A stretch of DNA of 64,000 bases from Brevibacillus sp. JNUCC-41 (GCF_014844095.1 NZ_CP062163.1:5055501-5119500); one strand, 5' to 3'; counted from the first letter of the stretch, positions 35,561 through 43,983 are shown. Notes: generated by a model from the sequence alone, not told the origin. Translations and numbers: made by a program.

Positions 35561-36289
35561 ACGCTCCAACTCTATTAAGTGAAGAAATGATTATCTGTTA
35601 TTTTTGGGGAACTTTAAACCGTTGATAATGGGCATTTTAACACCAATGATGACAGTGACCATTCAAATTAATTTATCTATATGAATAACTTGAACATGAA
35701 TGGCCAAAAATAGGAAGTATTAAGAAAGCAAAAAGGTGAATGCCTGAACGCTTCAACATTTAATCATTTTTATTTAGTTGGAACGGTTATTTTACATTCC
35801 CCTTCTTCTTTAGCTGTTTTTGTTAGCTGTAGTGTTTTCTTGAACGTTCGCTTTGGTATTGAAACTGTTACACGAACGTTGGAAATTTTCTACATATCCG
35901 TTTTAATATTACTTACTAATTTAAAAAAATCTTTCATTCCTCAAGTAATATACAAAACACCTAGTTAACATTGGAAGGTTTCAACAAAATCATTAAATTT
36001 TTTAATGATTTTCCCTTCAAAGTTCACTAAAAGAATAGAAGTAGAAAAAGCTTTTTATACTGGACATTGATCAGAGGAATCATTTTAATTCTGGATATCT
36101 TGGTTTTTGGGCCACTATTAAGCCAATAAACGCTTAGGTAGCCAAAATGATTAAAATAATGCGAGTTTGGCGGCATATAAAGATCATCATAAAAATATGC
36201 TAGAACTTCGATATAAAATCCATATTCACGGTTGAATTTGGGTTGAATACAATAAGATATGATCCAATGAATGTTATGAATGGGGTGGG
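35561..36289. other. AT-rich non-coding region with decayed sequence
   Basis: No intact gene. It contains a broken small frame (35770-35937). No other recognisable feature up to the membrane-protein genes. Confidence 0.5.
35770..35937 (-). pseudogene. Possible small gene interrupted by an amber codon
   Basis: Minus-strand frame from ATG 35937: MKDFFKLVSNIKTDM, then TAG, then in the same frame ISNVRVTVSIPKRTFKKTL and a polar tail ending KITVPTK. A single in-frame stop breaks an otherwise protein-like 55-codon frame. Family unknown. Confidence 0.25.
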
Positions 36290-36859
36290 ATGGTGAAACA
36301 TAAAATAATCATTATTCTTAGTTTAGTCTTTGTAGTATTCATGACTGTTTTACTTATCTTTTACCTCATTAAAGATGATACTTCCCGATGGATGGTAGCT
36401 CTTGGGGGAATATTGGTAAGTGCCTTGCCCATTTCATTATTATTTGTTAAACATAATCCCTTTAACATTCCGATCATTATTGGTTATTATGTTTTTGTTT
36501 TCTGTACGACATTTTTAGGGTCAATCGCAAATTTTTATGTGGATTTTAAGTGGTGGGACTCTACCCTTCACTTTTATAAAGGTATCTTCGTAGGTTTTGT
36601 TGGGATTGCTCTTTATAAACTATACATCCCTCAATCGGCGAGAAAAGATATTTCAAGGTGGGTCATCTTTCTATTTGTTCTTTCGCTTTCAGTCACTGCC
36701 TCTGTTCTTTGGGAAATCTATGAGTTCGCAGGAGACCAGACTTTTACTCAAACCATGCAGCGAGGCGGTAATAAAGATACTATGTACGATCTAATTTTCG
36801 GTCTTATTGGTGGTCTTCTTATTTCCATTTATTCTAGTGTACAAAAAATAAAATTATGA
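36290..36859 (+). CDS. DUF2238/YjdF-like integral membrane protein (copy 1)
   Basis: A 189-residue protein with about five to six hydrophobic segments. It carries the family pattern WWDSTLHFYKG (~85), SVLWEIYEFAGDQ (~143) and GNKDTMYDLIFGLIGGL (~163). ATG at 36290 with GGGGTGGG just upstream. A paralogue follows 20 bp downstream. Function unknown; membrane-located. Confidence 0.72.
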   Translation: MVKHKIIIILSLVFVVFMTVLLIFYLIKDDTSRWMVALGGILVSALPISLLFVKHNPFNIPIIIGYYVFVFCTTFLGSIANFYVDFKWWDSTLHFYKGIFVGFVGIALYKLYIPQSARKDISRWVIFLFVLSLSVTASVLWEIYEFAGDQTFTQTMQRGGNKDTMYDLIFGLIGGLLISIYSSVQKIKL

Positions 36860-36879
36860 TAATTTGTTGAGGTAATCAT

Positions 36880-37455
36880 ATGAATCGTAAGCTAGTTATT
36901 TCATTAAGTTTAGTGTATGTCCTTTTCATGGCTGCTTTATCTATTTTTTTCTATTCAGCCGATGAAACTTTCAAATCACTGGTTTCGATAGGCGGTGTGG
37001 TATGTGGGGCAATTCCCCTTTTACTGGCCTTATTTACCAAGCTTCAATTCAATCTGCCCATTATCATTTCCTATTTAATCTTCTTATTCGGTTCACAATT
37101 TTTAGGTTCTATTTTAGGTTGGTATGGACTGGGGTGGTGGGACACATTATTACATTTACTAAGCGGTTCCCTTCTAGCTTTTACGGGTATTGCTTTATAT
37201 GAACGACTGGTATTCAGAAATGCAGGCAAAGAGATTTCCCCTTGGTTTGTCTTTTTGTTTACCCTCTCTTTCTCAGCACTTGGTGGTGTCATATGGGAGA
37301 TCTACGAATTCAGTTCTGATCAATTATTCGGAATGACACTACAAGGCGGAGGGAATAAAGATACAATGATAGATTTAATCGCGGATACTATTGGAGGACT
37401 TATCATTGCAGTGTGGGCCGGAGTGCGGACAAAGATTAAGTTAAAGAAAACATGA
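36880..37455 (+). CDS. DUF2238/YjdF-like integral membrane protein (copy 2)
   Basis: A 191-residue membrane protein clearly paralogous to the one before it: GWWDTLLHLLSGSLLAFTG, GGVIWEIYEFSSDQLFG and GGGNKDTMIDLIADTIGGL. ATG at 36880 with TTGAGG upstream. The 20-bp gap implies co-transcription, and the pair probably arose by tandem duplication. This copy keeps the WDTLLH and DLIADTIGG motifs better than copy 1 does. Confidence 0.75.
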   Translation: MNRKLVISLSLVYVLFMAALSIFFYSADETFKSLVSIGGVVCGAIPLLLALFTKLQFNLPIIISYLIFLFGSQFLGSILGWYGLGWWDTLLHLLSGSLLAFTGIALYERLVFRNAGKEISPWFVFLFTLSFSALGGVIWEIYEFSSDQLFGMTLQGGGNKDTMIDLIADTIGGLIIAVWAGVRTKIKLKKT

Positions 37456-37479
37456 AAAAACGTTCCAGTTGAGTTCAGA

Positions 37480-37573
37480 AATCCGCTCCCTTACCGCCGA
37501 CTGCCTGCCAAGACAACTCGCCGTAAGCATCTAGCGGGGTCACGGCTAGCCAGTTATTCGGCAGGAGTGCCGC
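37480..37573. repeat. Diverged GC-rich structured repeat
   Basis: Bounded by GAAATCCGCTC and GTGCCGCAAATTTC, with AGCGGGGTCACGGCTAGCC and GGCAGGAGTGCCGC inside. Its layout recalls the repeat at 37760-37887 but the sequence is different. Confidence 0.45.
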
Positions 37574-37614
37574 AAATTTCTTCAATCTAATGAGATTTCA
37601 TTCCATATAAAATG

Positions 37615-37661
37615 AAAAGGGTTCGGGATGCAACCATTCCTGACATCCTTTGTAGACAAAC
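37615..37661 (+). mobile_element. Relic right end of another IS1182-type copy
   Basis: AAAAGGGTTCGGGATG and ATTCCTGACATCCTTT form the same kind of end hairpin as the intact element (39390-39427), followed by TGTAGACAAAC. It directly abuts the 27-bp hairpin at 37664, so an earlier insertion seems to have used the same site. Confidence 0.5.
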
Positions 37662-37663
37662 AA

Positions 37664-37690
37664 AAACGACCATCTTATCGATGGTCGTTT
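37664..37690 (+). repeat. 27-bp direct repeat (left), itself a hairpin
   Basis: AAACGACCATC-TTATC-GATGGTCGTTT. An identical copy in the same orientation lies at 39440-39466. The asymmetric loop shows they are direct, not inverted, so they look like a target-site duplication of a terminator-like hairpin flanking the IS. Confidence 0.8.
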
Positions 37691-37759
37691 CAGACTGTAG
37701 ACAAACTCGATGAAAATCGAGTTTGTCTACAGTTTTTTTTGGCTTGTACAAATTTGGAC

Positions 37760-37887
37760 GTTGATTTCCACTCCAGGCACTCGCTTTCCGCGGGCGGTCC
37801 GGGAGCCTCCTCGGCGCCTTTGCGCCTGTGGGGTCTCCCTTGGACGCGCTTTTCCCGCAGGAGTCTCGCACACCCGCTCCAATCAAC
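37760..37887. repeat. GC-rich dispersed repeat, copy 3 (inside the IS leader)
   Basis: 128 bp bounded by GTTGATT and AATCAAC with CGCGGGCGGTCCGGGAGCC, GCGCCTGTGGGGTCTCCC and CCCGCAGGAGTCTCGC. It sits between the left inverted repeat and the transposase start. Confidence 0.8.
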
Positions 37888-37972
37888 TTTGTTTTAACAA
37901 TTAGATATAACCGCTTTTGCCTACAGTCTTTTTTGTTTTAAAATAGGAGTATTAAAACTTGAGGTGATGACG

Positions 37973-39331
37973 ATGCTTTCGAAACATAATTCTATTCAGC
38001 GAGATCAACTTGAAATGATTACTTTGGATCAACTGGTGCCAGCGAACCATTTGGTTCGTAAAATTGAGGCGGCCATTGACTTCACTTTCATTTATGACTT
38101 GGTGAAAGATATGTATTCAGAGATAGGGCGCCCAAGTATTGATCCAGTTATTTTAGTTAAATTGACATTCATTCAATATACCTTCGGTATTCGTTCGATG
38201 CGTAAAACAATTGAAGAAGTTGAAACGAATATGGCTTACCGTTGGTTTTTAGGTTACGGTTTCCATGATAAAGTGCCTCACTTCTCAACGTTCGGGAAAA
38301 ATTACGAGCGACGCTTTAAAGATACTGACCTGTTTGAACAGATTTTCTATCGCATCTTAATGACAGCTTCCGAAAGAAAGTTAATAAGTGCTGAGCATGT
38401 ATTCGTTGATTCCACTCATGTGAAATCCAGTGCAAATAAGCGAAAGTTCGCAAAGAAAGTCGTTTGCAAGGAAACACGAGCGTATCAAGAACGCCTTCAA
38501 GAAGAAATAAATCAAGATCGTGAAAACCATGGAAAGAAACCTTTTCCACCAGATAAATTTGATAAGGAAGAAACCAAAGAGATTAAAGAAAGTACAACAG
38601 ATCCTGAGAGTGGTTACTATGTGAAAGATGAACGGACAAAACAGTTTGCCTATTCATTTCACACGGCTGCAGACCGCAATGGTTTTGTGCTAGGGACGAT
38701 TGTAACACCTGGAAATACGCATGATAGCCATATGTTAGAGCCACTAGTTGAACAAGTGATCGAGAAAGTTGGGAAGCCTGAAGCCGTTGCCGCAGATGCA
38801 GCTTATAAAACACCAGCCATTACAAGCTACCTTTTTGGCAAAGAAATCACACCGGCTTTACCCTATACACGGCCTCGAACAAAAGAAGGATTCTTCCGCA
38901 AACATGAGTATGTTTACGATGAACATTTTGACTGTTACCTTTGCCCATCGGGCGAGATTTTAAAGTACTCAACAACAAATAAAGAGGGATATCGCGAGTA
39001 CAAATCTCCCAAACTCATTTGTAAGACATGTTCATTTTTATCACAGTGTACAGAAAGCAAAGACCATCAAAAGGTGGTGACGCGCCATATCTGGCAAGAA
39101 AATATGGAAGAAGCAGATCACCTGCGTCATCATCTAGATGTAAAACCTATCTATGCGAAACGCAAGGAAACGATTGAGCGTGTATTCGCAGATGCAAAAG
39201 AAAAGCATGGTATGCGCTGGACTACTTTAAGGGGACTTAAAAAATTGTCGATGCAGGCGATGCTTACTTTCGCTGCCATGAATTTAAAGAAGATGGCCAA
39301 TTGGACATGGCAAAGTCCAAAAATGGCCTAA
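37973..39331 (+). CDS. IS1182-family transposase
   Basis: A 452-residue DDE transposase. N-terminal DUF772-type domain (QLEMITLDQLVPANHLVRKIE, PSIDPVILVKLTFIQYTFGIRSMR), the catalytic region with first Asp in EHVFVDSTHVKSSANK (~145), second in EAVAADAAYK (~265), and the C-terminal Glu in KETIERVFADAKEKHGMRW (~395). A CxxCxxxxxC cluster (LICKTCSFLSQC) lies before it, usual for the family. I chose the ATG at 37973, 8 nt after GAGG; GTG 37964 and ATG 37967 are alternatives. The frame is intact, so the element may still be active. Confidence 0.93.
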   Translation: MLSKHNSIQRDQLEMITLDQLVPANHLVRKIEAAIDFTFIYDLVKDMYSEIGRPSIDPVILVKLTFIQYTFGIRSMRKTIEEVETNMAYRWFLGYGFHDKVPHFSTFGKNYERRFKDTDLFEQIFYRILMTASERKLISAEHVFVDSTHVKSSANKRKFAKKVVCKETRAYQERLQEEINQDRENHGKKPFPPDKFDKEETKEIKESTTDPESGYYVKDERTKQFAYSFHTAADRNGFVLGTIVTPGNTHDSHMLEPLVEQVIEKVGKPEAVAADAAYKTPAITSYLFGKEITPALPYTRPRTKEGFFRKHEYVYDEHFDCYLCPSGEILKYSTTNKEGYREYKSPKLICKTCSFLSQCTESKDHQKVVTRHIWQENMEEADHLRHHLDVKPIYAKRKETIERVFADAKEKHGMRWTTLRGLKKLSMQAMLTFAAMNLKKMANWTWQSPKMA

Positions 39332-39389
39332 CATAGGGGCTCGTAGAGACCCAAGCTCTTAATCTTGAGCAAAATTCCAAGAAAATATC

Positions 39390-39427
39390 AAAAGGGGTTC
39401 GGAATTAAAACATTCCGAACCCCTTTT
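39390..39427 (+). terminator. Terminator at the IS right end
   Basis: 16-bp perfect stem AAAAGGGGTTCGGAAT / ATTCCGAACCCCTTTT with a 6-nt loop, after the transposase stop. Confidence 0.8.
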
Positions 39428-39439
39428 GTCTACAAACTG

Positions 39440-39466
39440 AAACGACCATCTTATCGATGGTCGTTT
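39440..39466 (+). repeat. 27-bp direct repeat (right), itself a hairpin
   Basis: Identical to 37664-37690. It lies 7 bp beyond the stop of the minus-strand gene at 39473, and may originally have been that gene's transcription terminator. Confidence 0.8.
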
Positions 39467-39472
39467 TTATGT

Positions 39473-39943
39473 TCATTTAAATATAATGGAAATTATTTTT
39501 TCCGTAGTCATCGCACTATCTACCACATACGTTCCAGGTCGTAATCCGTTGGCCTTGCCTTTCTTTTCAACCGCGTTAGAAAAATCATTGGCATTCTTAA
39601 TGACTTTTGCTTTTTGAAGGGTTTTACCAACATCGATGCTTGTCGAGCCTTTAGACACTTTCAGAACTGTACGGTATATGACTTTCTCTGTTGGTTCTTT
39701 TACATTTTCTTTTTCAGCTTCCGCTTTATCTTTAATCGACTTTGCTTCAGCAATCTGATCTTCCCATTCTTGTTCTGAATGTATGACATACCCTTCAGAA
39801 ACCAGAGATTCTTTCATCTCATCTTCTGATAGTTTCTCCGATGTGCCGGTCGCTTCACTTGGACCAAAGAAGTACACTGCACCGCACAATCCTGCCGCAA
39901 CAACAATGCCTCCGGCAAAGCTGCGCATTGATTTAGATGTCAT
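39473..39943 (-). CDS. Membrane-anchored protein with MltG/YceG-like N-terminal domain only
   Basis: A 156-residue protein: one N-terminal membrane span (AGGIVVAAGLCGAVYFF), a charged linker, and a C-terminal module (VSKGSTSIDVGKTL, LRPGTYVVDSAM, EKIISIIF) like the LysM-like domain that precedes the catalytic part of MltG lytic transglycosylases. The catalytic domain is absent, so it is probably a binding or regulatory envelope protein. The ATG at 39943 overlaps the stop of the upstream gene by 11 nt; AAAGGAG lies 11 nt before it. A start at 39964 is possible. It may correspond to YqzC of Bacillus subtilis (unsure). Confidence 0.75.
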   Translation of the reverse strand: MTSKSMRSFAGGIVVAAGLCGAVYFFGPSEATGTSEKLSEDEMKESLVSEGYVIHSEQEWEDQIAEAKSIKDKAEAEKENVKEPTEKVIYRTVLKVSKGSTSIDVGKTLQKAKVIKNANDFSNAVEKKGKANGLRPGTYVVDSAMTTEKIISIIFK

Positions 39944-40313
39944 TGGCCACAGTTCTCCTTTCATTCTTCGTTTTTATGTAAGGAGTAAGCATGCGTTCTA
40001 TTTCATCTTCCGGCTGTTTTGTCTTCAGTGCGATGCTTTCAAATGAATAGCCTCGCTTATGTAGGTCGAGCACTTCACGCAACAAGATCCGCGTTTCGGA
40101 AGACATTGCTAGAACGCCTGCCTCTTGCACCGTAATTTCAGCATCTATCTCGATGTTCCTGATTTTTTCCTGTAATACATTCATTTCATCTCCAAAAGTG
40201 ATAGCAACCTGTTCCAATTGACTGTCCACTTTTACAGAATCCTTTTTAATAAACGATAAAATGAACAGTAATACTGCTGCAGCAAACAAAATGATCAGAG
40301 CCCATTCCATCAT
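39933..40313 (-). CDS. Small membrane-anchored coiled-coil protein with HTH-like C-terminus
   Basis: A 126-residue protein with an N-terminal span (EWALIILFAAAVLLFILSF), a coiled-coil region (SQLEQVAITFGDEMNVLQEK), and a C-terminal helical part (LREVLDLHKRGYSFESIAL) that resembles a helix-turn-helix. ATG at 40313 with AGGAGG 8 nt upstream. It is translationally coupled to the next gene, and the two probably act together at the membrane. A YqzD-like identity is a guess. Confidence 0.75.
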   Translation of the reverse strand: MMEWALIILFAAAVLLFILSFIKKDSVKVDSQLEQVAITFGDEMNVLQEKIRNIEIDAEITVQEAGVLAMSSETRILLREVLDLHKRGYSFESIALKTKQPEDEIERMLTPYIKTKNERRTVANDI

Positions 40314-40821
40314 TCTATGTCCCTCCTTAATCTTTGAATCTACTATCTCGCTTTCTAATTATATATTGATTCGTTCCAAAACTCGATTTAAATGAACAAA
40401 ATACCACAATAGTCACGTATTTATGACAAAAAAAGGCGCAGGGTGGCCATCCATAACGATTAATGATGAAAAAACGAAAAATACGACTTCCATTTGAGGA
40501 CCATTTTACCATATTCCATTCATCATTGATACCTTTGCTAATATATTTAGGCTAATGATCTTTATTTGGCACCCTCATACTGCGAGAACGCTGTCTATCT
40601 GAGTTAGTTCAACACATATAATTAGGCATTTCATTCATCACCCACATACATCAATTTCGTTTACTTTCCCCAAGAAAGTTCATGGGGTATATTAAATGAC
40701 AAACACGTTTCCAAACGATAAGATATATATTATCAGGTTCCTTTTCCTGTTTCATTAAATAGGTACATTTTTTTTAGTGAATATACTTATTGGGTTCATG
40801 CAAGATAATAAGGAGGAAACA
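40314..40821. other. Intergenic region upstream of the DUF5392-like gene
   Basis: About 500 bp. A 61-codon minus-strand frame here (40327-40512) is cysteine/phenylalanine-rich, has no ribosome site, and is likely spurious. No clear promoter pair was identified. Confidence 0.4.
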
Positions 40822-41268
40822 ATGAATATCAAAATAAATAATATACCGGGCTTCATGCAAGCCGAACTCGAACAACTTCAATCAACATTGTCCCCCTTGT
40901 TGAAGAAAAATATGAAATACGGTTTTTTTTCGACGGTAATGATAGGCTTTTCCATCATTAATCTTTTTTTTCTTTTATTTAAGAACGAATCGTTACCCAT
41001 CTCGAAAATCGCACTTGGAATCTATGCATTGGCGGGAGCTGTAGGATTTGCCTTATTAAAAGAAAACAAACACAACCAAAGAGAAATAGTGAAAATGAGT
41101 CAAAAATATATGTTGGAAAGAATCAAAAAAAGTGGTTATTTAACAGATGCCAGAAAAAGTAACTACTTTAAGAGAGTAAATGAGCATCCGCTTACTGCCA
41201 TGAATGTTTTTTTTGAATTTCTTGCTGAAGAACAACAATGGAAGAACCAATCCTCACACCCGGAATGA
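40822..41268 (+). CDS. DUF5392/YwnF-like membrane protein
   Basis: A 148-residue protein. It has an amphipathic start (NIPGFMQAELEQLQSTLSPLL), two membrane spans (STVMIGFSIINLFFLLF and IALGIYALAGAVGFALL), then a polar helical tail (IVKMSQKYMLERIKKSGYL). This layout matches the small Bacillus YwnF/DUF5392 proteins, of unknown role. I chose the ATG at 40822 with AAGGAGG 8 nt upstream; the frame extends 15 codons further up without support. Confidence 0.72.
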   Translation: MNIKINNIPGFMQAELEQLQSTLSPLLKKNMKYGFFSTVMIGFSIINLFFLLFKNESLPISKIALGIYALAGAVGFALLKENKHNQREIVKMSQKYMLERIKKSGYLTDARKSNYFKRVNEHPLTAMNVFFEFLAEEQQWKNQSSHPE

Positions 41269-41329
41269 ATTAAGGGCATTTCGCAAATTTCATAACTTTA
41301 TCGGTCGTCCAAAAAAGTCATCACAAATA

Positions 41330-41371
41330 AAACAACCAACCAGTATGCTTCGGTATACTGGTTGGTTGTTT
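41330..41371. terminator. Bidirectional terminator with CUUCGG loop
   Basis: Long stem AAACAACCAACCAGTAT / ATACTGGTTGGTTGTTT closed by a GCTTCGGT loop, between convergent genes ending at 41268 and 41444. Confidence 0.88.
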
Positions 41372-41443
41372 AAGAGCTAATACATTAACAATTTCACTAT
41401 GAACGATTCTTCTTTAAGTGGATCCCAATTGCCAGCTCAGTAG

Positions 41444-42475
41444 TTAGTTCTGGAGGTTCTTATTAATAAGTTCATGAAAATAAACTGCAGCATGTTCAGT
41501 TGGAGAAAAGATACCATTTGTAAATGCCTCGGAACTTAATCCTTTTTGCAATTTTTCCACCAGTTCAAAATCTTCCTGCCGTACTTGATCAACAAATTTA
41601 AAATATTCTTCTTTTTCTATGGTTGTTTTTTCATCGAGGGAGTAATCACGATAAATACCTAACGACGACTCAGCATCAACAGGAATTACTTGAATGGTAT
41701 TCACATTCCCATCTCCTGGATAAACGTTAATCATCATATTTGGCCAAACCCAATAAAAACGTGCTTGGTCACCCTCACCATTCTTGCTTACCGACATATA
41801 TTGATGGGTGAATTTGTCGTGTGTCGTTGTGCAAAAGTTTGATAAATCAAAAGATTTCGCAAAGCCAGGATGGGCAATGGAACAATGATCACATTCAAGG
41901 TAATTGTCAACAACAGCTTTCCAATTAGCTTTAACTACACGGCGGGTTTCCCTAACTAGTTTCAGTGAATCAAAGAAGGGATACTCTTTCATTTCCTCTA
42001 AAAATTCCTGATATGCTTCTGCCATGGAAGGTGCATTTTTGTCTAGATTGACAAAAATCATAGCATTCTGAACTTCTAAGCGTATGGATTTCATACAGCT
42101 GTGTATGCCCAATTCATTCGTTTTAAAATTAGGTGCTCTATATACACTTCCATCTAATTTGAACGTCCATCCATGATATCCGCATTGTAAAACTTTTTTA
42201 TTTCCTTTATCGGAGTTTTCTACTTTCATTCCGCGATGAGGGCAAATATTATAGAAAGCACGCAGTTCACCATCGGTACCGTGAGAAACGATAATCGGCT
42301 CTCCGGCGATATCCAATGTCATGAAATCGCCCACTTTTTCAACTTGGCTTGCATGTCCTGCTAAAATCCAGCTCTTTCTAAAAATTTTTTTCCGTTCTTC
42401 ATTGAATACCTCTGGATCGACATACCGTGAATAAGGGAGTGTCGGGCTGAACTGTACATTTTCTTTAGTGGACAT
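41444..42475 (-). CDS. Rieske non-haem iron oxygenase, alpha subunit
   Basis: A 343-residue ring-hydroxylating-type oxygenase. Rieske 2Fe-2S motif CPHRG and CGYHGW (~res 78-100); mononuclear iron site NYLECDHCSIAHPGF (His residues ~198 and 203) with the Asp in QEDFELVEKLQKG (~300). In this family many single-subunit enzymes act on quaternary amines or N-methyl groups (choline, glycine betaine, stachydrine, carnitine). ATG at 42475 with AGGAGGG upstream. No ferredoxin or reductase gene lies in the cluster, so electrons must come from elsewhere; the VanB-type reductase at 4156 is a distant candidate. It is the last gene of the 41-51 kb cluster. Confidence 0.9.
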   Translation of the reverse strand: MSTKENVQFSPTLPYSRYVDPEVFNEERKKIFRKSWILAGHASQVEKVGDFMTLDIAGEPIIVSHGTDGELRAFYNICPHRGMKVENSDKGNKKVLQCGYHGWTFKLDGSVYRAPNFKTNELGIHSCMKSIRLEVQNAMIFVNLDKNAPSMAEAYQEFLEEMKEYPFFDSLKLVRETRRVVKANWKAVVDNYLECDHCSIAHPGFAKSFDLSNFCTTTHDKFTHQYMSVSKNGEGDQARFYWVWPNMMINVYPGDGNVNTIQVIPVDAESSLGIYRDYSLDEKTTIEKEEYFKFVDQVRQEDFELVEKLQKGLSSEAFTNGIFSPTEHAAVYFHELINKNLQN

Positions 42476-42540
42476 ATTGAAAACCCTCCTGAATTATGTT
42501 CTAATTTAAAAGTTTAAAAACCTCATGGTGCAATATGTTG

Positions 42541-43983
42541 TTATATCCGATCCATATAAACTGTCTTAACTTCTGTATAGAATTCAACGGCACTCTTCCC
42601 TTGTTCACGGCTGCCTGCACTTGAATTTTTACATCCGCCAAATGGCATTTGCGGTTCAGTTCCTGCTGTTTCCGAATTGACATGGACAATACCCACTTCG
42701 ACGTCTTCAATAAACCTTTGAGCCGTCGTTAAATTATTCGTGCAAATTGCTGCGCTCAATCCATACTCTGTATCATTCGCCATCTTAACTGCTTCCTCAT
42801 AATTTCCTGCCTTAAAAAGTGCGATGACTGGTCCAAAGATTTCTTCACGTGCAATGCGAGCATGTTGAGGAACATTTTCAAAGATAGCCGGTCGGACATA
42901 AAAACCGTTCGCCAATTCCTCTTCAGTCGGAATCTCTCCTCCACACAATAGCGTTGCTTCTGATTTCCCAGTATCAATCATCTCAAGCACGCCATCGCGT
43001 TGTGATTTAGATACAGCCGGACCAATAAATGTTTCTTCGTTGAGCGGGTCGCCCACTTTTAATTCTTTCGTCCGGGCGACAAGACGGTCACGGAATGCTT
43101 TATATATTCCTTCTTCGACAATCACCCTGCTAGTGGCTGTGCATTTTTGCCCTGTGGACTTAAAGGCTCCGCCTACAGCAATTTCTACTGCTTTTTCAAG
43201 ATCAGCATCAGCGAGAACTATGAGCGGGTTTTTCCCTCCCATTTCCGTTTGCACTTTCTTCCCATGTTCAATCGCTTGTTTTTGAATTTGCTGACCTACT
43301 TGATTCGAACCTGTAAAAGATATAGCCTTCACATCCGGATGTTCCACTAACTCAGCACCAATGACCGAACCCCTTCCGAATACACAATTAATGACTCCAG
43401 CAGGAAGACCAGCTTCATCAAATGCTTTTATCACATGATAGACCGACTTAGGTGTAAGATCAGCCGGTTTAATCACGACTGTATTCCCGTAAATCAGGGC
43501 AGGCGCCAATTTCCACACGGGGATAGCTATTGGAAAGTTCCATGGTGTAATCAACCCCACCGGACCGAGCGGAGTACGGGTGGTGTACAAAAATGTATTG
43601 GCATTCGCTGAAGGAATTACTTCTCCAAGTGGCTGCCGAGCTTCAGCGGCATAATATTCAAGTATGCTAGCAGCACGCTTGGCTTCCCCCATCCCTTCCA
43701 GAAATGTTTTTCCTTCTTCCTTTATCAAATCCCGCCCCACTTCCTGCATATTCTTTTTCAAAATATCAGCTGCTTGCTGCAAGTATGAAGCTCGTTGCTG
43801 AAACGACAGTTTTTTCCAATCAGGAAATGAATTTTTTGCGGCAGCCACTGCATCATGCAAATCTGCGGCAGCACTGGATGGAAATTCCCCTAAATTTTCT
43901 CCATTATGGGGACTAAGATTTTCCCTATACTCCCCTGTAGTTGGTTCTTTCCATTTCCCATTAATATAATTTAAGTAACGCAT
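42541..43983 (-). CDS. NAD(P)-dependent aldehyde dehydrogenase (semialdehyde dehydrogenase type)
   Basis: A 480-residue aldehyde dehydrogenase closest in pattern to 2-oxoglutarate-semialdehyde and related dehydrogenases of Bacillus. Motifs: LITPWNFPIAIPVWKLAPAL, EMGGKNPLIVL with the base Glu, STGQKCTATSRV with the nucleophile Cys (~284), and PFGGCKNSSAGSREQG. ATG at 43983 with GGAGGAAA upstream. It lies 65 bp before the Rieske gene. In this cluster it would oxidise the aldehyde made either by the thiamine-diphosphate enzyme or by the oxygenase. Confidence 0.92.
   Translation of the reverse strand: MRYLNYINGKWKEPTTGEYRENLSPHNGENLGEFPSSAAADLHDAVAAAKNSFPDWKKLSFQQRASYLQQAADILKKNMQEVGRDLIKEEGKTFLEGMGEAKRAASILEYYAAEARQPLGEVIPSANANTFLYTTRTPLGPVGLITPWNFPIAIPVWKLAPALIYGNTVVIKPADLTPKSVYHVIKAFDEAGLPAGVINCVFGRGSVIGAELVEHPDVKAISFTGSNQVGQQIQKQAIEHGKKVQTEMGGKNPLIVLADADLEKAVEIAVGGAFKSTGQKCTATSRVIVEEGIYKAFRDRLVARTKELKVGDPLNEETFIGPAVSKSQRDGVLEMIDTGKSEATLLCGGEIPTEEELANGFYVRPAIFENVPQHARIAREEIFGPVIALFKAGNYEEAVKMANDTEYGLSAAICTNNLTTAQRFIEDVEVGIVHVNSETAGTEPQMPFGGCKNSSAGSREQGKSAVEFYTEVKTVYMDRI

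Larger units (their letters stand above)
37691..39439 (+). mobile_element. Intact IS1182-family insertion sequence
   Basis: About 1.75 kb between the two 27-bp direct repeats. Terminal inverted repeats: left CAGACTGTAGACAAA, right (reversed) CAGTTTGTAGACAAA, 13 of 15 identical. It contains an inner left hairpin (TAGACAAACTCGAT / ATCGAGTTTGTCTA), the GC-rich repeat (37760-37887), one transposase gene, and a perfect terminator hairpin (39390-39427). Deleted relatives are at 2191-2530 and 22258-22584. Confidence 0.85.

Noticed and set aside
37664..39466. The two 27-bp hairpins as part of the IS inverted repeats
   Set aside because: Their asymmetric loops show the same orientation on both sides, so they are direct repeats outside the CAG...TGTAGACAAA ends.
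40327..40512. 61-codon minus-strand frame rich in Phe and Cys
   Set aside because: No ribosome site, no protein-like pattern, AT-rich intergenic DNA.
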